64,000 bases of DNA from Terrimesophilobacter sp963702165 (GTDB taxonomy: Bacteria; Actinomycetota; Actinomycetes; Actinomycetales; Microbacteriaceae), in contig OY969722.1 of assembly GCA_963702165.1 (NCBI GenBank), forward strand, positions 2,542,001-2,606,000. The letters are read 5' to 3'. A program made the translations under genes and the position numbers. Of this stretch, positions 56,269 to 64,000 are shown one piece after another (the first letter of the stretch is position 1; each line of letters begins with the position of its first letter). The notes under the pieces were generated by a model. It was given only the letters and a program-made list of their open reading frames with translations, did not search any database and was not told the DNA's origin.

Positions 56269-57552
56269 GTGTCCCGTCTACCCTCCACCTTCACCGATCC
56301 GCTCGAGAGCGTTGATCCGGAAATCGCAGCCGTCCTCCAGCAGGAACTCGGGCGTCAGCGCGACTACCTCGAGATGATCGCGAGCGAGAACTTCGTGCCG
56401 CGCGCGGTGCTCGAGTCGGCCGGTTCGGTGCTCACCAACAAATACGCGGAGGGCTACCCCGGCCGGCGCTACTACGGCGGATGCGAGTACGTCGATGTCG
56501 CCGAGCAGCTCGCCATCGACCGGGCCAAGTCGCTGTTCGGTGCCGAGTACGCCAACGTCCAGCCGCACTCGGGCGCAACGGCCAACGCCGCGGTCCTGTC
56601 GGCCATCGCCGACCCGGGCGACACCATCCTCGGTCTCGAACTCGCCCACGGCGGTCACCTGACCCACGGCATGAAGCTCAACTTCTCCGGCAAGCTCTAC
56701 AACGTCGCCAGCTACGGGGTCAACCCGGACACGTTCCGCATCGACATGGACGTCGTGCGCGACAAGGCGCTCGAGAACCGGCCGAAGGTCATCATCGCCG
56801 GGTGGTCGGCCTACCCGCGCCAGCTTGACTTCGAGGCCTTCCGCGCCATCGCCGACGAGGTGGGTGCGAAGCTGTGGGTGGACATGGCGCACTTCGCCGG
56901 ACTGGTCGCAGCCGGGCTGCACCCGAACCCGGTGCCCTACGCCGATGTCGTCTCCAGCACCGTGCACAAGACCCTCGCCGGGCCGCGCTCGGGCTTCATT
57001 CTCAGCCGCGACACCGAACTGGCCAAGAAGCTGAACTCGAACGTGTTCCCCGGCCAGCAGGGCGGGCCGCTCATGCACATCATCGCGGCCAAGGCGACCG
57101 CGTTCCTGCTTGCTGCCAGCGACGAATTCCGTGACCGCCAGGAGCGCACCGTCCGAGGCGCCCAGCTGCTGGCCGAGCGGCTGACCGCCGACGACTCGCG
57201 CGGCGCGGGCATTGACGTGCTCACCGGCGGCACCGACGTGCACCTGGTGCTCGCCGACCTGCGCGATTCCCCCATCGACGGCAAGCAGGCCGAGGATGTG
57301 CTGCACTCGGTCGGCATCACCGTCAACCGCAACTCGGTGCCGTTCGACCCGCGCCCGCCGATGGTCACCTCCGGTGTGCGCATCGGCACCCCGGCGCTCG
57401 CCACCCGCGGGTTCGACGAGCCCGAGTTCACCGAGGTGGCCGACATCATCGCTGCGGCACTGCGTCCGGATCCGGATGTCGCCGGCCTCCGCGCCCGCGT
57501 GAAGGTGCTCACCGATGCGTTCCCGCTCTACCCCGGCCTTGAGCAGTGGTGA
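56269..57552 (+). CDS. glyA: Serine hydroxymethyltransferase
   Basis: A PLP enzyme that makes glycine and 5,10-methylene-THF from serine and THF. 427 residues from GTG 56269, preceded by GAGGAG: EMIASENFVPRAVLESAGSVLTNKYAEGYPG, VQPHSGATANAAVL, VDMAHFAGLVAAGLHPNP and the PLP-lysine segment VVSSTVHKTLAGPRSG. Controlled by the ZTP riboswitch; folD follows 26 bases after the stop. Confidence 0.97.
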   Translation: MSRLPSTFTDPLESVDPEIAAVLQQELGRQRDYLEMIASENFVPRAVLESAGSVLTNKYAEGYPGRRYYGGCEYVDVAEQLAIDRAKSLFGAEYANVQPHSGATANAAVLSAIADPGDTILGLELAHGGHLTHGMKLNFSGKLYNVASYGVNPDTFRIDMDVVRDKALENRPKVIIAGWSAYPRQLDFEAFRAIADEVGAKLWVDMAHFAGLVAAGLHPNPVPYADVVSSTVHKTLAGPRSGFILSRDTELAKKLNSNVFPGQQGGPLMHIIAAKATAFLLAASDEFRDRQERTVRGAQLLAERLTADDSRGAGIDVLTGGTDVHLVLADLRDSPIDGKQAEDVLHSVGITVNRNSVPFDPRPPMVTSGVRIGTPALATRGFDEPEFTEVADIIAAALRPDPDVAGLRARVKVLTDAFPLYPGLEQW

Positions 57553-57578
57553 GAGACGCAACACGAGAGAGTAAGCCA

Positions 57579-58469
57579 ATGACCGCACGCATCCTCGACG
57601 GCAAAGCCACAGCGGCGGCAATCAAGAACGAGCTCCGCGAGCGGGTCGCGGTGCTGCACGCGAACGGTGTGCGGCCCGGCCTGGGCACGGTGCTCGTGGG
57701 CGACGATCCCGGCTCCAAGTGGTACGTCGCAGGCAAGCACCGCGACTGCGCCGAGGTGGGCATCGAGTCGGTCCGCCGGGACCTCCCGGCCGACACGACC
57801 CAGGCCCAACTCGATGACGTCATCGACGAGCTGAACGCCGATCCGGCGACAACCGGGTACATCGTGCAGCTTCCGCTGCCGCCGCAGCTCGACACCCACG
57901 CGGTGCTCGAGCGGATCGCCCCCGGCAAGGACGCCGACGGCCTGCATCCGACCAACCTGGGCCGGTTGGTGCTGAACGTGGGGGAGCCGCTGAATTCACC
58001 GCTGCCGTGCACGCCGCTGGGCATTATCCAGCTGGTCGAGCGGCACGGCATCAGCTGGTCGGGCAAGAACGTCGTGGTCGTCGGCCGCGGCGTCACCGTC
58101 GGCCGCGCGATCGGCCCACTGCTGACCCGGCGCGAGTACAACGCCACCGTTACGCTGACCCACACCGGCACCGTCGACCTGGTCGAGCACCTGCGGCACG
58201 CGGATGTCGTGATCGCGGCCGCCGGTGTGCCCGGCCTGATCACGCCGTCGCACATCCGTCCCGGTGCCGTGGTGCTCGACGTCGGCGTCAGCCGGGTCGA
58301 GGATAGCGAGGGCGGCAGCCGGGTCGCCGGAGACGTGGCCGACGGCGTGGCGGATCACGCGGGCTGGATCTCACCCAACCCGGGTGGCGTCGGCCCGATG
58401 ACCAGGGCCATGCTGCTCAGCAACGTTGTGGAGATCGCGGAGCGCTCGCTCGGCTACTCGCCCGCGTAG
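57579..58469 (+). CDS. folD: Methylenetetrahydrofolate dehydrogenase / cyclohydrolase
   Basis: Interconverts 5,10-methylene-, methenyl- and 10-formyl-THF with NADP. 296 residues: VLVGDDPGSKWYVAGKHRDC with the catalytic Tyr and Lys, GYIVQLPLPPQLD, CTPLGIIQLVERHGI, VVVGRGVTVGRAIGPLL and ISPNPGGVGPMTRAMLLSN. ATG 57579 was chosen as the first plausible start after glyA. It supplies formyl donors for PurN and PurH. Confidence 0.97.
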   Translation: MTARILDGKATAAAIKNELRERVAVLHANGVRPGLGTVLVGDDPGSKWYVAGKHRDCAEVGIESVRRDLPADTTQAQLDDVIDELNADPATTGYIVQLPLPPQLDTHAVLERIAPGKDADGLHPTNLGRLVLNVGEPLNSPLPCTPLGIIQLVERHGISWSGKNVVVVGRGVTVGRAIGPLLTRREYNATVTLTHTGTVDLVEHLRHADVVIAAAGVPGLITPSHIRPGAVVLDVGVSRVEDSEGGSRVAGDVADGVADHAGWISPNPGGVGPMTRAMLLSNVVEIAERSLGYSPA

Positions 58470-59215
58470 CCGATTCCGCAGAACACGCCGGTGCCGGCGC
58501 GGCTGGGGTCCCAGCCGTCGACGTTCTCGAGCCCGGATGCCATCCCCAACTCGGTGATGGTCGCGGTGCAGGACTCGATAGTCGCATTCGTCTCCGGCAG
58601 CACTGAGAAGCCGTAGTTGCCCAGCTGCCACAGCGTGTCATCCGGAACCCCGCTCGGGGACTCGAAGCTCGCGATGCCGTAGGCGTTGTCGGAGACCGCC
58701 CACGCGTACCCGGCGAAGCAGTTGTCGATGCCGGGCGGCTGGATCACCGCGCCACCGACCGTCGCCCGGGCCATGTACGGGTTGCCGAACCAGAGTTCGA
58801 TGGGAGACGCGAACTCGAGGCCAGGGGTGTCGCTGATGAAGTCGACCCGCATGAGGGTCGCGCCGTAGCGCTGCAGGTAGGCCTCGTCGATCGGGGTGCG
58901 TCCGGTCCCTTCGGCGCAGGCCGTGACGTACTGGTCGGTGAGCTCTGCGACTTCCGGGTTGTCGAAGACGATGGGCTTGTGGGCTTCCATCCGGATGCCG
59001 ATGGTGCGCCCGTCGATCGAGCGCACCTTCGCGTCGAGCGTGAACAGCACGTCACTGGCGACGGGTTCCGGTTCGGCGCTGGCCGAGGGCTCGGTGGTCG
59101 GTGCGGCGGGGGTCGTCTCTGCTGGCAGCGGATCCGTTGCCGCAGCGGCGCAACCCACCAGAGTTGACGCGACAAGCAACGCGGCGATCCCCACCCAAAC
59201 GCGCGATGATGCCAC
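58454..59215 (-). CDS. Secreted lipoprotein of unknown function
   Basis: 253 residues. AAGGAGG lies six bases before GTG 59215, which gives a compact signal peptide ending in lipobox LVGC; an upstream ATG at 59239 is less likely. A low-complexity Ala/Pro/Thr/Glu linker is followed by a soluble domain with SPIELWFGNPYM and several Cys. I do not recognise the fold. The 3' end overlaps the folD end by 16 bases on the opposite strand. Confidence 0.75.
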   Translation of the reverse strand: MASSRVWVGIAALLVASTLVGCAAAATDPLPAETTPAAPTTEPSASAEPEPVASDVLFTLDAKVRSIDGRTIGIRMEAHKPIVFDNPEVAELTDQYVTACAEGTGRTPIDEAYLQRYGATLMRVDFISDTPGLEFASPIELWFGNPYMARATVGGAVIQPPGIDNCFAGYAWAVSDNAYGIASFESPSGVPDDTLWQLGNYGFSVLPETNATIESCTATITELGMASGLENVDGWDPSRAGTGVFCGIGYAGE

Positions 59216-59262
59216 GCGCCCCCTCCTTGTCTTCGACATGAAGAATATCGCGTCGCAGGCGC

Positions 59263-60423
59263 TCAGAAATCCCTTTGCGCTCCGCCAGACGCGGTAACGA
59301 CGAACGTATCAGGCTGCCCGAGGCCGTGCTCCGCGAATGCGCCATCGATAGCAACCCGTAACAGTGACAGCGCATCGTTCGGCACCAGGGCGATCGCGGA
59401 GCCGCCGAAACCGGCGCCGGTCATGCGCGCGCCGAGGGCACCGTTGGCGTTCGCGGTCTCGACCGCGAGGTCCAATTCCGGCGTCGACACCTCGAAGTCG
59501 TTCCGCAGCGACAGGTGGGAGGCGTCAAGGAGCGGCCCGATCGCCGCCGGCCCCCTCTCGCGCAGTGTGCGCACGGTGTCGAGCACGCGCTGGTTCTCGG
59601 TGACCACGTGCCGGATGCGCCGGAAGGTGACGTCGTCGAGAACCTGTCGCGCCTCATCGAGCCGGTCCGCCCTCAGCTCGCGCAGCGACGGCACGCCGAG
59701 TTCGCGCGCACCGCGCTCGCACGTTTCCCTCCGCTGCGCATACCCACCGCCCGCGGTGGAGTGCTGCACCCCCGTGTCGATCACTGCGATCGCGAGTCCG
59801 GCCTGCGCGAAGCCCAGGTGGATCGGTTCGGCGTCCATCCCGCGGCAGTCGAGGAACACCGCGGAGTCCTCTCGGCCGAACAGTGCTGCGTACTGGTCCA
59901 TGATCCCGGTCGGTGCCCCGACGGCGGCGTTCTCGGCACGCTGACACACCTGGGCGAGGGTCGGCCGGTCCAGGCCAAGCTGCCACACGTCGTTGAGGGC
60001 GATCGCCACCGCGCACTCCACCGCAGCGGACGAGGACAGCCCTGCGCCGACCGGCACATCCGAATCGATGTAGATGTCGACACCCGGGACGGCGCCCAGA
60101 TCGACGCCGAACTCGCCGAGCGCCCACGCGACGCCGAGCGGATACGCCGACCACTCACCCAATTGGCCGGGTCGCAGCTCGACCATGCTGAGTGCGGCGA
60201 CCTCGTCGGCGTACGTGCTCGCCACGCGCATCCGGCGGTCGTCGCGGACACCGACGGCCACGACGGTGCGCCTGTCGATCGCGAACGGCAGCACGAAGCC
60301 TTCGTTGTAGTCGGTGTGCTCGCCGATCAGGTTGACGCGCCCTGGGGCCGACCAGACGCCGGCCGGTTCGCTTTTGAACGCGGTGCGGAAGCCGTCCTTC
60401 ACGTCGTCGCGGAGATCACTCAT
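59263..60423 (-). CDS. galK: Galactokinase
   Basis: Phosphorylates galactose at C1 (Leloir pathway). 386 residues: GRVNLIGEHTDYNEGFVLPFA signature, GHMP motif PVGAGLSSSAAVECA, catalytic region PTGIMDQYAALFG, and C-terminal ARMTGAGFGGSAIALV. Its ATG overlaps the galT stop by four bases (ATGA). Confidence 0.96.
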   Translation of the reverse strand: MSDLRDDVKDGFRTAFKSEPAGVWSAPGRVNLIGEHTDYNEGFVLPFAIDRRTVVAVGVRDDRRMRVASTYADEVAALSMVELRPGQLGEWSAYPLGVAWALGEFGVDLGAVPGVDIYIDSDVPVGAGLSSSAAVECAVAIALNDVWQLGLDRPTLAQVCQRAENAAVGAPTGIMDQYAALFGREDSAVFLDCRGMDAEPIHLGFAQAGLAIAVIDTGVQHSTAGGGYAQRRETCERGARELGVPSLRELRADRLDEARQVLDDVTFRRIRHVVTENQRVLDTVRTLRERGPAAIGPLLDASHLSLRNDFEVSTPELDLAVETANANGALGARMTGAGFGGSAIALVPNDALSLLRVAIDGAFAEHGLGQPDTFVVTASGGAQRDF

Positions 60424-61523
60424 GACCGTTCGATCCCTTCTCGTAGCTGCTGCGCCGCGGCCTCTGGCGTGACATCGGCAATCCAGGCGCCCATCGTCGC
60501 TTCGGATGCGGCGAGGTACTTGAGCTTGTCGACGGCGCGACGCGGGCTGACCAGTTGCAGCATCAGCCGGATCTCGCCGCGGTGGCTGATCACTGGCGCC
60601 TGGTGCCAGGCCGCGATGTACGGCGTCGGGGTGTCGTAGAGGGCGTCGAGGCCGCGCAGGATGCGTCGGTACAGGACGGCGAGCTCGTCGCGTTCCTCGT
60701 CGTTGGTTTCAGCGAGATCCGGTACGTGGCGGTGGGGCAGCAGGTGCACCTCGAGCGGCCACCGCGCGGCGAAGGGGACGAACGCGCTCCAGTGCCGGCC
60801 GGCGAGAACGACCCGGTCAGACGCGAGCTCCGACACCAGGAGGTCTTCGAACAGGTCCGGGCCGTACTGCTCGACCGACCGGATCAGCCGGGTGGTCCTG
60901 GGTGTCACGAACGGGTAGGCGTAGATCTGGCCGTGCGGATGCTGCAGGGTGACGCCGATCTGCTCACCACGGTTCTCGAACGGGAAGACTTGCTGCACGC
61001 CGGGCAGCTCTGACAGCGCGGCGGTGCGGTCGGCGAGCGCCTCGATCACGGTGCGCACCCGCGATTCGCTCAGTTCGGCGAGAGAGCCGGTCGTGCCGGG
61101 TGCGAAGCACACCACCTCGCAGCGGCCGATGGCCGCTCGCTCACGGCTCAGGCCGAGACCGGTCACCTCGGCCATCGCATCCGGAGTCGACTCCTCGCCC
61201 AGGGTCGGGCCGAACGCAGGCGAACGGTTCTCGAACACTGCGACGTCGTAGTTGTCGGGGATCTCGGATGCGTTGCCCGGACTCTGCGGGGCGAGCGGAT
61301 CCCGGTCGGGTGGCGGGAGCACGACCCGGTCCTGGCGCCCGTCGGCGATCGAGATCCATTCGCCGGTAAGAACGTCCTGGCGCATCCTCGGTGTGGCCGG
61401 GCGCGGGTCGAGCTTCCGCTCGTCGATCGACCGGTGGCCGTCAAGCGTCGTGTCGGCGTCGTCGAAGTAGAACAGCTCCCGCCCGTCGGCGAGCACGTGG
61501 GCGGTCTTGGCGATACCGGACAC
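60420..61523 (-). CDS. galT: Galactose-1-phosphate uridylyltransferase
   Basis: Exchanges UMP between UDP-glucose and galactose-1-P. 367 residues from GTG 61523, preceded by GGGAGG. The uridylylated-His motif is TLQHPHGQIYAYPF, with ENRSPAFGP, VHLLPHRHV and WHQAPVISHRGEI in the second half. It is divergent from an aldose epimerase gene, 27 bases between start codons, so their promoters overlap. Confidence 0.95.
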   Translation of the reverse strand: MSGIAKTAHVLADGRELFYFDDADTTLDGHRSIDERKLDPRPATPRMRQDVLTGEWISIADGRQDRVVLPPPDRDPLAPQSPGNASEIPDNYDVAVFENRSPAFGPTLGEESTPDAMAEVTGLGLSRERAAIGRCEVVCFAPGTTGSLAELSESRVRTVIEALADRTAALSELPGVQQVFPFENRGEQIGVTLQHPHGQIYAYPFVTPRTTRLIRSVEQYGPDLFEDLLVSELASDRVVLAGRHWSAFVPFAARWPLEVHLLPHRHVPDLAETNDEERDELAVLYRRILRGLDALYDTPTPYIAAWHQAPVISHRGEIRLMLQLVSPRRAVDKLKYLAASEATMGAWIADVTPEAAAQQLREGIERS

Positions 61524-61538
61524 GAACCCTCCCGCGTT

Positions 61539-61553
61539 TAGGCTGACGGTATG
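61539..61553 (+). promoter_or_regulatory. -10 box (TAGGCT) for leaderless aldose epimerase transcript
   Basis: TAGGCT at 61539-61544 ends six bases before ATG 61551, inside the short galT/epimerase divergent gap. Confidence 0.5.
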
Positions 61554-62480
61554 CGTGCAACCGGGGAACAGTTCGAACTGTCTCGATCGCAGGATGGCGG
61601 ACAATCGAGGGCAATCATAACCGAGCTGGCTGCAGCGCTCCGGGTGCTGGTGGTCGACGGCGATGCCCTCACCGAGACCTACCCGGACACGACACTGCCG
61701 CCGTTCGGCAACGGGATTGTGCTGTCACCCTGGCCCAACCGCATCCGGGACGGACGCTGGATGCTGGGCGGTTCCCCGCAGCAGCTGGCGCTGACCGAAC
61801 CGGACCGCCGGAACGCGATCCACGGGCTGCTGCGGTCGACGCCGTACCGCGTGACCGAGCGCGAGGGGCATGCGATCACCCTCGCGGCGACGATCTACCC
61901 GCAGAAGGGCTACCCGTTTGTGGTCGACACGTCGGTGCGCTACGAGCTGGTCGGTGACGGGATCACGGTGACGCATCGGTTCTGGAACCGCTCGGATGCT
62001 GCCGCGCCGGTCGCGGTCGGCGCGCATCCGTTCCTCCGGGTCGGCGATGCGCCGATCGAGGAGCTCACCCTCACGGTCGACGCGTCGACACTGTTCGAGG
62101 TCGATGAGCGAATGAACCCGACACGCGAGGTGCCGGTCGATGACACCGACTACGACCTGCGCGCCGGTCGCCTGGTCGGGGAGCTCGAACTGGATGTCGC
62201 GTTCGGCGCCGTGAGCACTGACGACGACGCCATCGCCCACCACCGGCTGACCGCGCCCGACGGCCGGTACACGGAGCTGTGGCAGGGGCCGGAGTTCGGC
62301 TGGGTGCAGGCGTTCACGACCCGCGATTACCCGCGACCGGACGGTGCCGGGGTCGCAGTCGCGATTGAGCCGATGTCGGCGCCGCCGGACGCGTTCAACT
62401 CCGGCGACGGGGTGCGCTGGCTGGAGCCGGATGAGTCATGGGAGGCGATGTGGGGAATCCGCAGAGGGGTGCGGAGTTGA
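61551..62480 (+). CDS. Aldose 1-epimerase family protein
   Basis: A GalM-like mutarotase of 309 residues. NGIVLSPWPNRIRDGRW, NAIHGLLRSTPYRV with the catalytic His, VAVGAHPFLRVG and the closing AIEPMSAPPDAFNSGDG (catalytic Glu) are visible. It probably interconverts alpha and beta galactose or glucose ahead of GalK. Leaderless start. The following gene overlaps its stop. Confidence 0.9.
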   Translation: MRATGEQFELSRSQDGGQSRAIITELAAALRVLVVDGDALTETYPDTTLPPFGNGIVLSPWPNRIRDGRWMLGGSPQQLALTEPDRRNAIHGLLRSTPYRVTEREGHAITLAATIYPQKGYPFVVDTSVRYELVGDGITVTHRFWNRSDAAAPVAVGAHPFLRVGDAPIEELTLTVDASTLFEVDERMNPTREVPVDDTDYDLRAGRLVGELELDVAFGAVSTDDDAIAHHRLTAPDGRYTELWQGPEFGWVQAFTTRDYPRPDGAGVAVAIEPMSAPPDAFNSGDGVRWLEPDESWEAMWGIRRGVRS

Positions 62481-63535
62481 GTCAGGAACCGACCGCCGGC
62501 GACCTACGGCGCTGGAAGCGCTACCTCGCGGCCGAACGCGCCGAAGGCGCCGTGTACCGTGACCTTGCCGCGCGCCGGGAGGGCGAGGAGCGGGAGATCC
62601 TGCTCGCGCTCGCCGAAGCGGAGAAGCGGCACGAGGCGCACTGGGTGGCACTGCTCGGGGAGCACGCCGAGTCGGTGCCGAGTCACGGTGACCTGCGCAC
62701 CCGGATGCTGGGCTGGCTGGCCCGCCGGTTCGGCTCTGTCTTCGTGCTGGCACTCGCGCAGCGGGCCGAGACGCGTTCACCGTACGAGTCGGAGCGCGAT
62801 GCGACCCCGAGCATGGCGGCGGACGAGCGCATCCACGGCGAGGTGGTGAAGGCGCTGGCCGAGCGCGGACGCAACCGCATCTCTGGCACTTTCCGCGCTG
62901 CGGTGTTCGGCGCCAACGACGGTCTGGTGAGCAACCTCGCGCTTGTGCTGGGTGTTGGCGCGACGGGGGTTTCGGCTCAGTTCGTGCTGGTCACCGGCAT
63001 CGCGGGGCTTCTCGCGGGGGCGCTGTCGATGGGCGCGGGGGAGTACGTCTCGGTGAGCTCGCAGCGGGAGCTGTTGGACGCATCCGAGCCCGACCCCGCT
63101 TCGCGCGGCGCCATCCCCGCGCTCGACGTGAACGCGAACGAGCTCGCGCTGGTCTATCGGGCGCGCGGGATGGGCGCCGAGGAGGCGCAGGAACTGGCGA
63201 ACTCGGTCCTGGGCGGGGCGGACATGGGCTCAGTGCGGGAACGCACCAGCGACGTCGTGGGAACCGGGATGCGCGCGGCGATCTCGTCCTTCTTCTTCTT
63301 CGCCGGCGGTGCGATCATCCCGGTCATCCCGTACCTGTTCGGCGTCGGCGGATTCGCTGCGATCATCACCTCTGCGGTGCTGGTGGGCATCGCGCTGCTG
63401 GCGACCGGGGCGGTCGTCGGGGTGCTGTCCGGGGCGTCGCCGCTGAAGCGTGCGCTGCGCCAGCTGGCGATCGGGTACGCGGCGGCCGCGGTCACGTACG
63501 GGCTGGGGCTGCTGGTCGGGCCGTTGCTGAGCTAG
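62477..63535 (+). CDS. VIT1/CCC1 transporter with N-terminal ferritin-like domain
   Basis: About 352 residues from TTG 62477 (overlapping the epimerase stop), or 365 from ATG 62438. Residues 1-130 form a rubrerythrin/ferritin-like helical bundle with repeated acidic and His positions (YLAAERAEGAVYRDLA, LALAEAEKRHEAHWVALL, ADERIHGEVVKALAERG). The rest is a VIT1 domain (FRAAVFGANDGLVSNLALVLGVG, GALSMGAGEYVSVSSQREL, C-terminal helices). Such fusions (MbfA-like) export iron in other bacteria, with the ferritin part sensing or loading Fe2+. Confidence 0.88.
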   Translation: MSQEPTAGDLRRWKRYLAAERAEGAVYRDLAARREGEEREILLALAEAEKRHEAHWVALLGEHAESVPSHGDLRTRMLGWLARRFGSVFVLALAQRAETRSPYESERDATPSMAADERIHGEVVKALAERGRNRISGTFRAAVFGANDGLVSNLALVLGVGATGVSAQFVLVTGIAGLLAGALSMGAGEYVSVSSQRELLDASEPDPASRGAIPALDVNANELALVYRARGMGAEEAQELANSVLGGADMGSVRERTSDVVGTGMRAAISSFFFFAGGAIIPVIPYLFGVGGFAAIITSAVLVGIALLATGAVVGVLSGASPLKRALRQLAIGYAAAAVTYGLGLLVGPLLS

Positions 63536-63610
63536 CAGCCCGCGCTTCCGAGAGGTCGCAAGTGGCCCCTGCCTGGCGCGCGGAGGCCCATTTCCGCGCG
63601 CGAGCTTCCC

Positions 63611-63632
63611 GGTGGTCGAGCCTGTCGAGACC
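63611..63632. repeat. GGTGGTCGAGCCTGTCGAGACC palindromic repeat
   Basis: One copy of the same hairpin unit as at 26.27 and 26.30 kb, with C in place of T at the centre. Confidence 0.75.
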
Positions 63633-63652
63633 TTGCGCGGGTGTATTTGCCT

Positions 63653-63697
63653 CGCGCGGGTCGAATTTGACCAGCGCGTGGGTGTTTGACCCGCGCG
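63653..63697. repeat. CGCGGGTCGAA-type repeat (copy 3)
   Basis: CGCGCGGGTCGAATTTGACC near 63653-63672 and GTGTTTGACCCGCGCG at 63682-63697 form the inverted pair, preceded by another GCGCGGGTGT word at 63635. The layout matches the loci near 10.5 and 34.07 kb. It lies between two GGTGGTCGAG hairpins. Confidence 0.7.
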
Positions 63698-63705
63698 AGC
63701 TTCTC

Positions 63706-63727
63706 GGTGGTCGAGCTTGTCGAGACC
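63706..63727. repeat. GGTGGTCGAGCTTGTCGAGACC palindromic repeat
   Basis: A second copy in this gap, ending three bases before the stop of the minus-strand exchanger gene. Confidence 0.75.
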
Positions 63728-63729
63728 CC

Positions 63730-64000
63730 TCAGATCCGTGTCGCCAGCAGGTACACGAGGTACACCAGGTACACCGCGATCATGGCCACGCCCTCGTAGC
63801 GGTTGATGCCCCGCCTCGTGAGGAACAGCGGGACACACGCGATCACCACCGCCGTCATCACCGGGATGTCGATGAACGCGAGTGCCGGACTGACCGGGAT
63901 GCCGCCGCTCGGCACGAGTGCGGTGACGCCCAGGATGAGCAGGATGTTGTAGGTGCTGCTGCCGATCAGGTTGCCGATGGCGATATTGCGCTCGCCGCGC
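63730..64000 (-). CDS. CaCA-type Na+/Ca2+ (or H+) exchanger, C-terminal part
   Basis: Only the last 90 codons are in the window. They read RNIAIGNLIGSSTYNILLILG, the second alpha-repeat signature (GNxxGSNxxN) of the calcium/cation antiporter family, then two or three helices (VMTAVVIACVPLFL, GVAMIAVYLVYLVYLLATRI). It resembles YrbG-like exchangers. The 5' end lies beyond the right edge. Confidence 0.85.
   Translation of the reverse strand, partial: RGERNIAIGNLIGSSTYNILLILGVTALVPSGGIPVSPALAFIDIPVMTAVVIACVPLFLTRRGINRYEGVAMIAVYLVYLVYLLATRI

Noticed and set aside
56278..57621. Minus-strand open frame of 447 codons opposite glyA
   Set aside because: Antisense to a certain gene and without any family motif.

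Overview
The window looks like a chromosomal segment of a high-GC actinobacterium, most likely a member of the Microbacteriaceae (order Micrococcales). The clues are frequent GTG starts, genes whose start codon sits six bases after a TAGRCT -10 box, a GuaB3 paralogue beside guaB, LAxTG-type cell-wall anchors, HAIR and CIRCE heat-shock operators, and the order pcrA - sucC - sucD - DUF6350 - purN - purH. The genus cannot be fixed from the sequence alone. No rRNA, tRNA, CRISPR array, insertion sequence or prophage was recognised. The gene content is housekeeping plus sugar uptake and use.

Layout. 0-1.1 kb: the 5' part of a minus-strand LivH-type amino-acid permease. 1.3-5.7 kb: guaB, guaB3, glpD. 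5.7-8.9 kb: rhodanese, a broken LAATG-anchored surface protein, SURF1, DUF3817. 8.9-13.5 kb: guaA, a DUF4242 protein, a Bax-inhibitor-1 protein, a zinc-ribbon membrane protein, GDPD. 13.6-18.7 kb: an LAQTG-anchored surface protein, pcrA, a VIT-family transporter. 18.9-25 kb: sucCD, a lipoprotein remnant, DUF6350, purN, purH. 25-34 kb: a membrane-fused dimethylargininase, then a four-gene minus-strand operon of two very large FtsX-type permeases and two ATPases. 34.3-42.4 kb: a heterodimeric ABC exporter, a lipoprotein alpha-amylase, GNAT and alkyltransferase-like genes, icd, hsp20. 42.7-45.9 kb: a large secreted subtilase.

46-54.6 kb is an amino-sugar locus. nagA diverges from a ROK repressor, which is followed by a substrate-binding lipoprotein, two permeases, a GH3 N-acetylhexosaminidase, a ROK sugar kinase and nagB. 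Together these would import a GlcNAc-containing oligosaccharide, cleave it inside the cell, phosphorylate it, deacetylate it and deaminate it to fructose-6-phosphate. The regulator's probable operator is an 11-bp-arm dyad at 47263-47287.

54.6-64 kb: YrdB, purU, then glyA-folD behind a ZTP (pfl) riboswitch, a lipoprotein, the galT-galK pair diverging from an aldose epimerase, a ferritin-like/VIT1 fusion, and the C-terminal end of a CaCA-type cation exchanger. One-carbon and purine genes recur across the window (guaB, guaA, purN, purH, purU, glyA, folD), which fits the riboswitch.

Two window-scale patterns stand out. First, many genes between 34.8 and 48.9 kb, including the central-metabolism gene icd, have reading frames broken by isolated extra bases, nearly all of them single insertions. 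This is more likely a sequence-quality artefact than biology, but the one-sidedness is striking. Second, several families of intergenic inverted repeats recur (TCCTGCA nested pairs, CGCGGGTCRAA pairs, GGTGGTCGAGCYTGTCGAGACC), together with unique long hairpins, mostly between gene ends.
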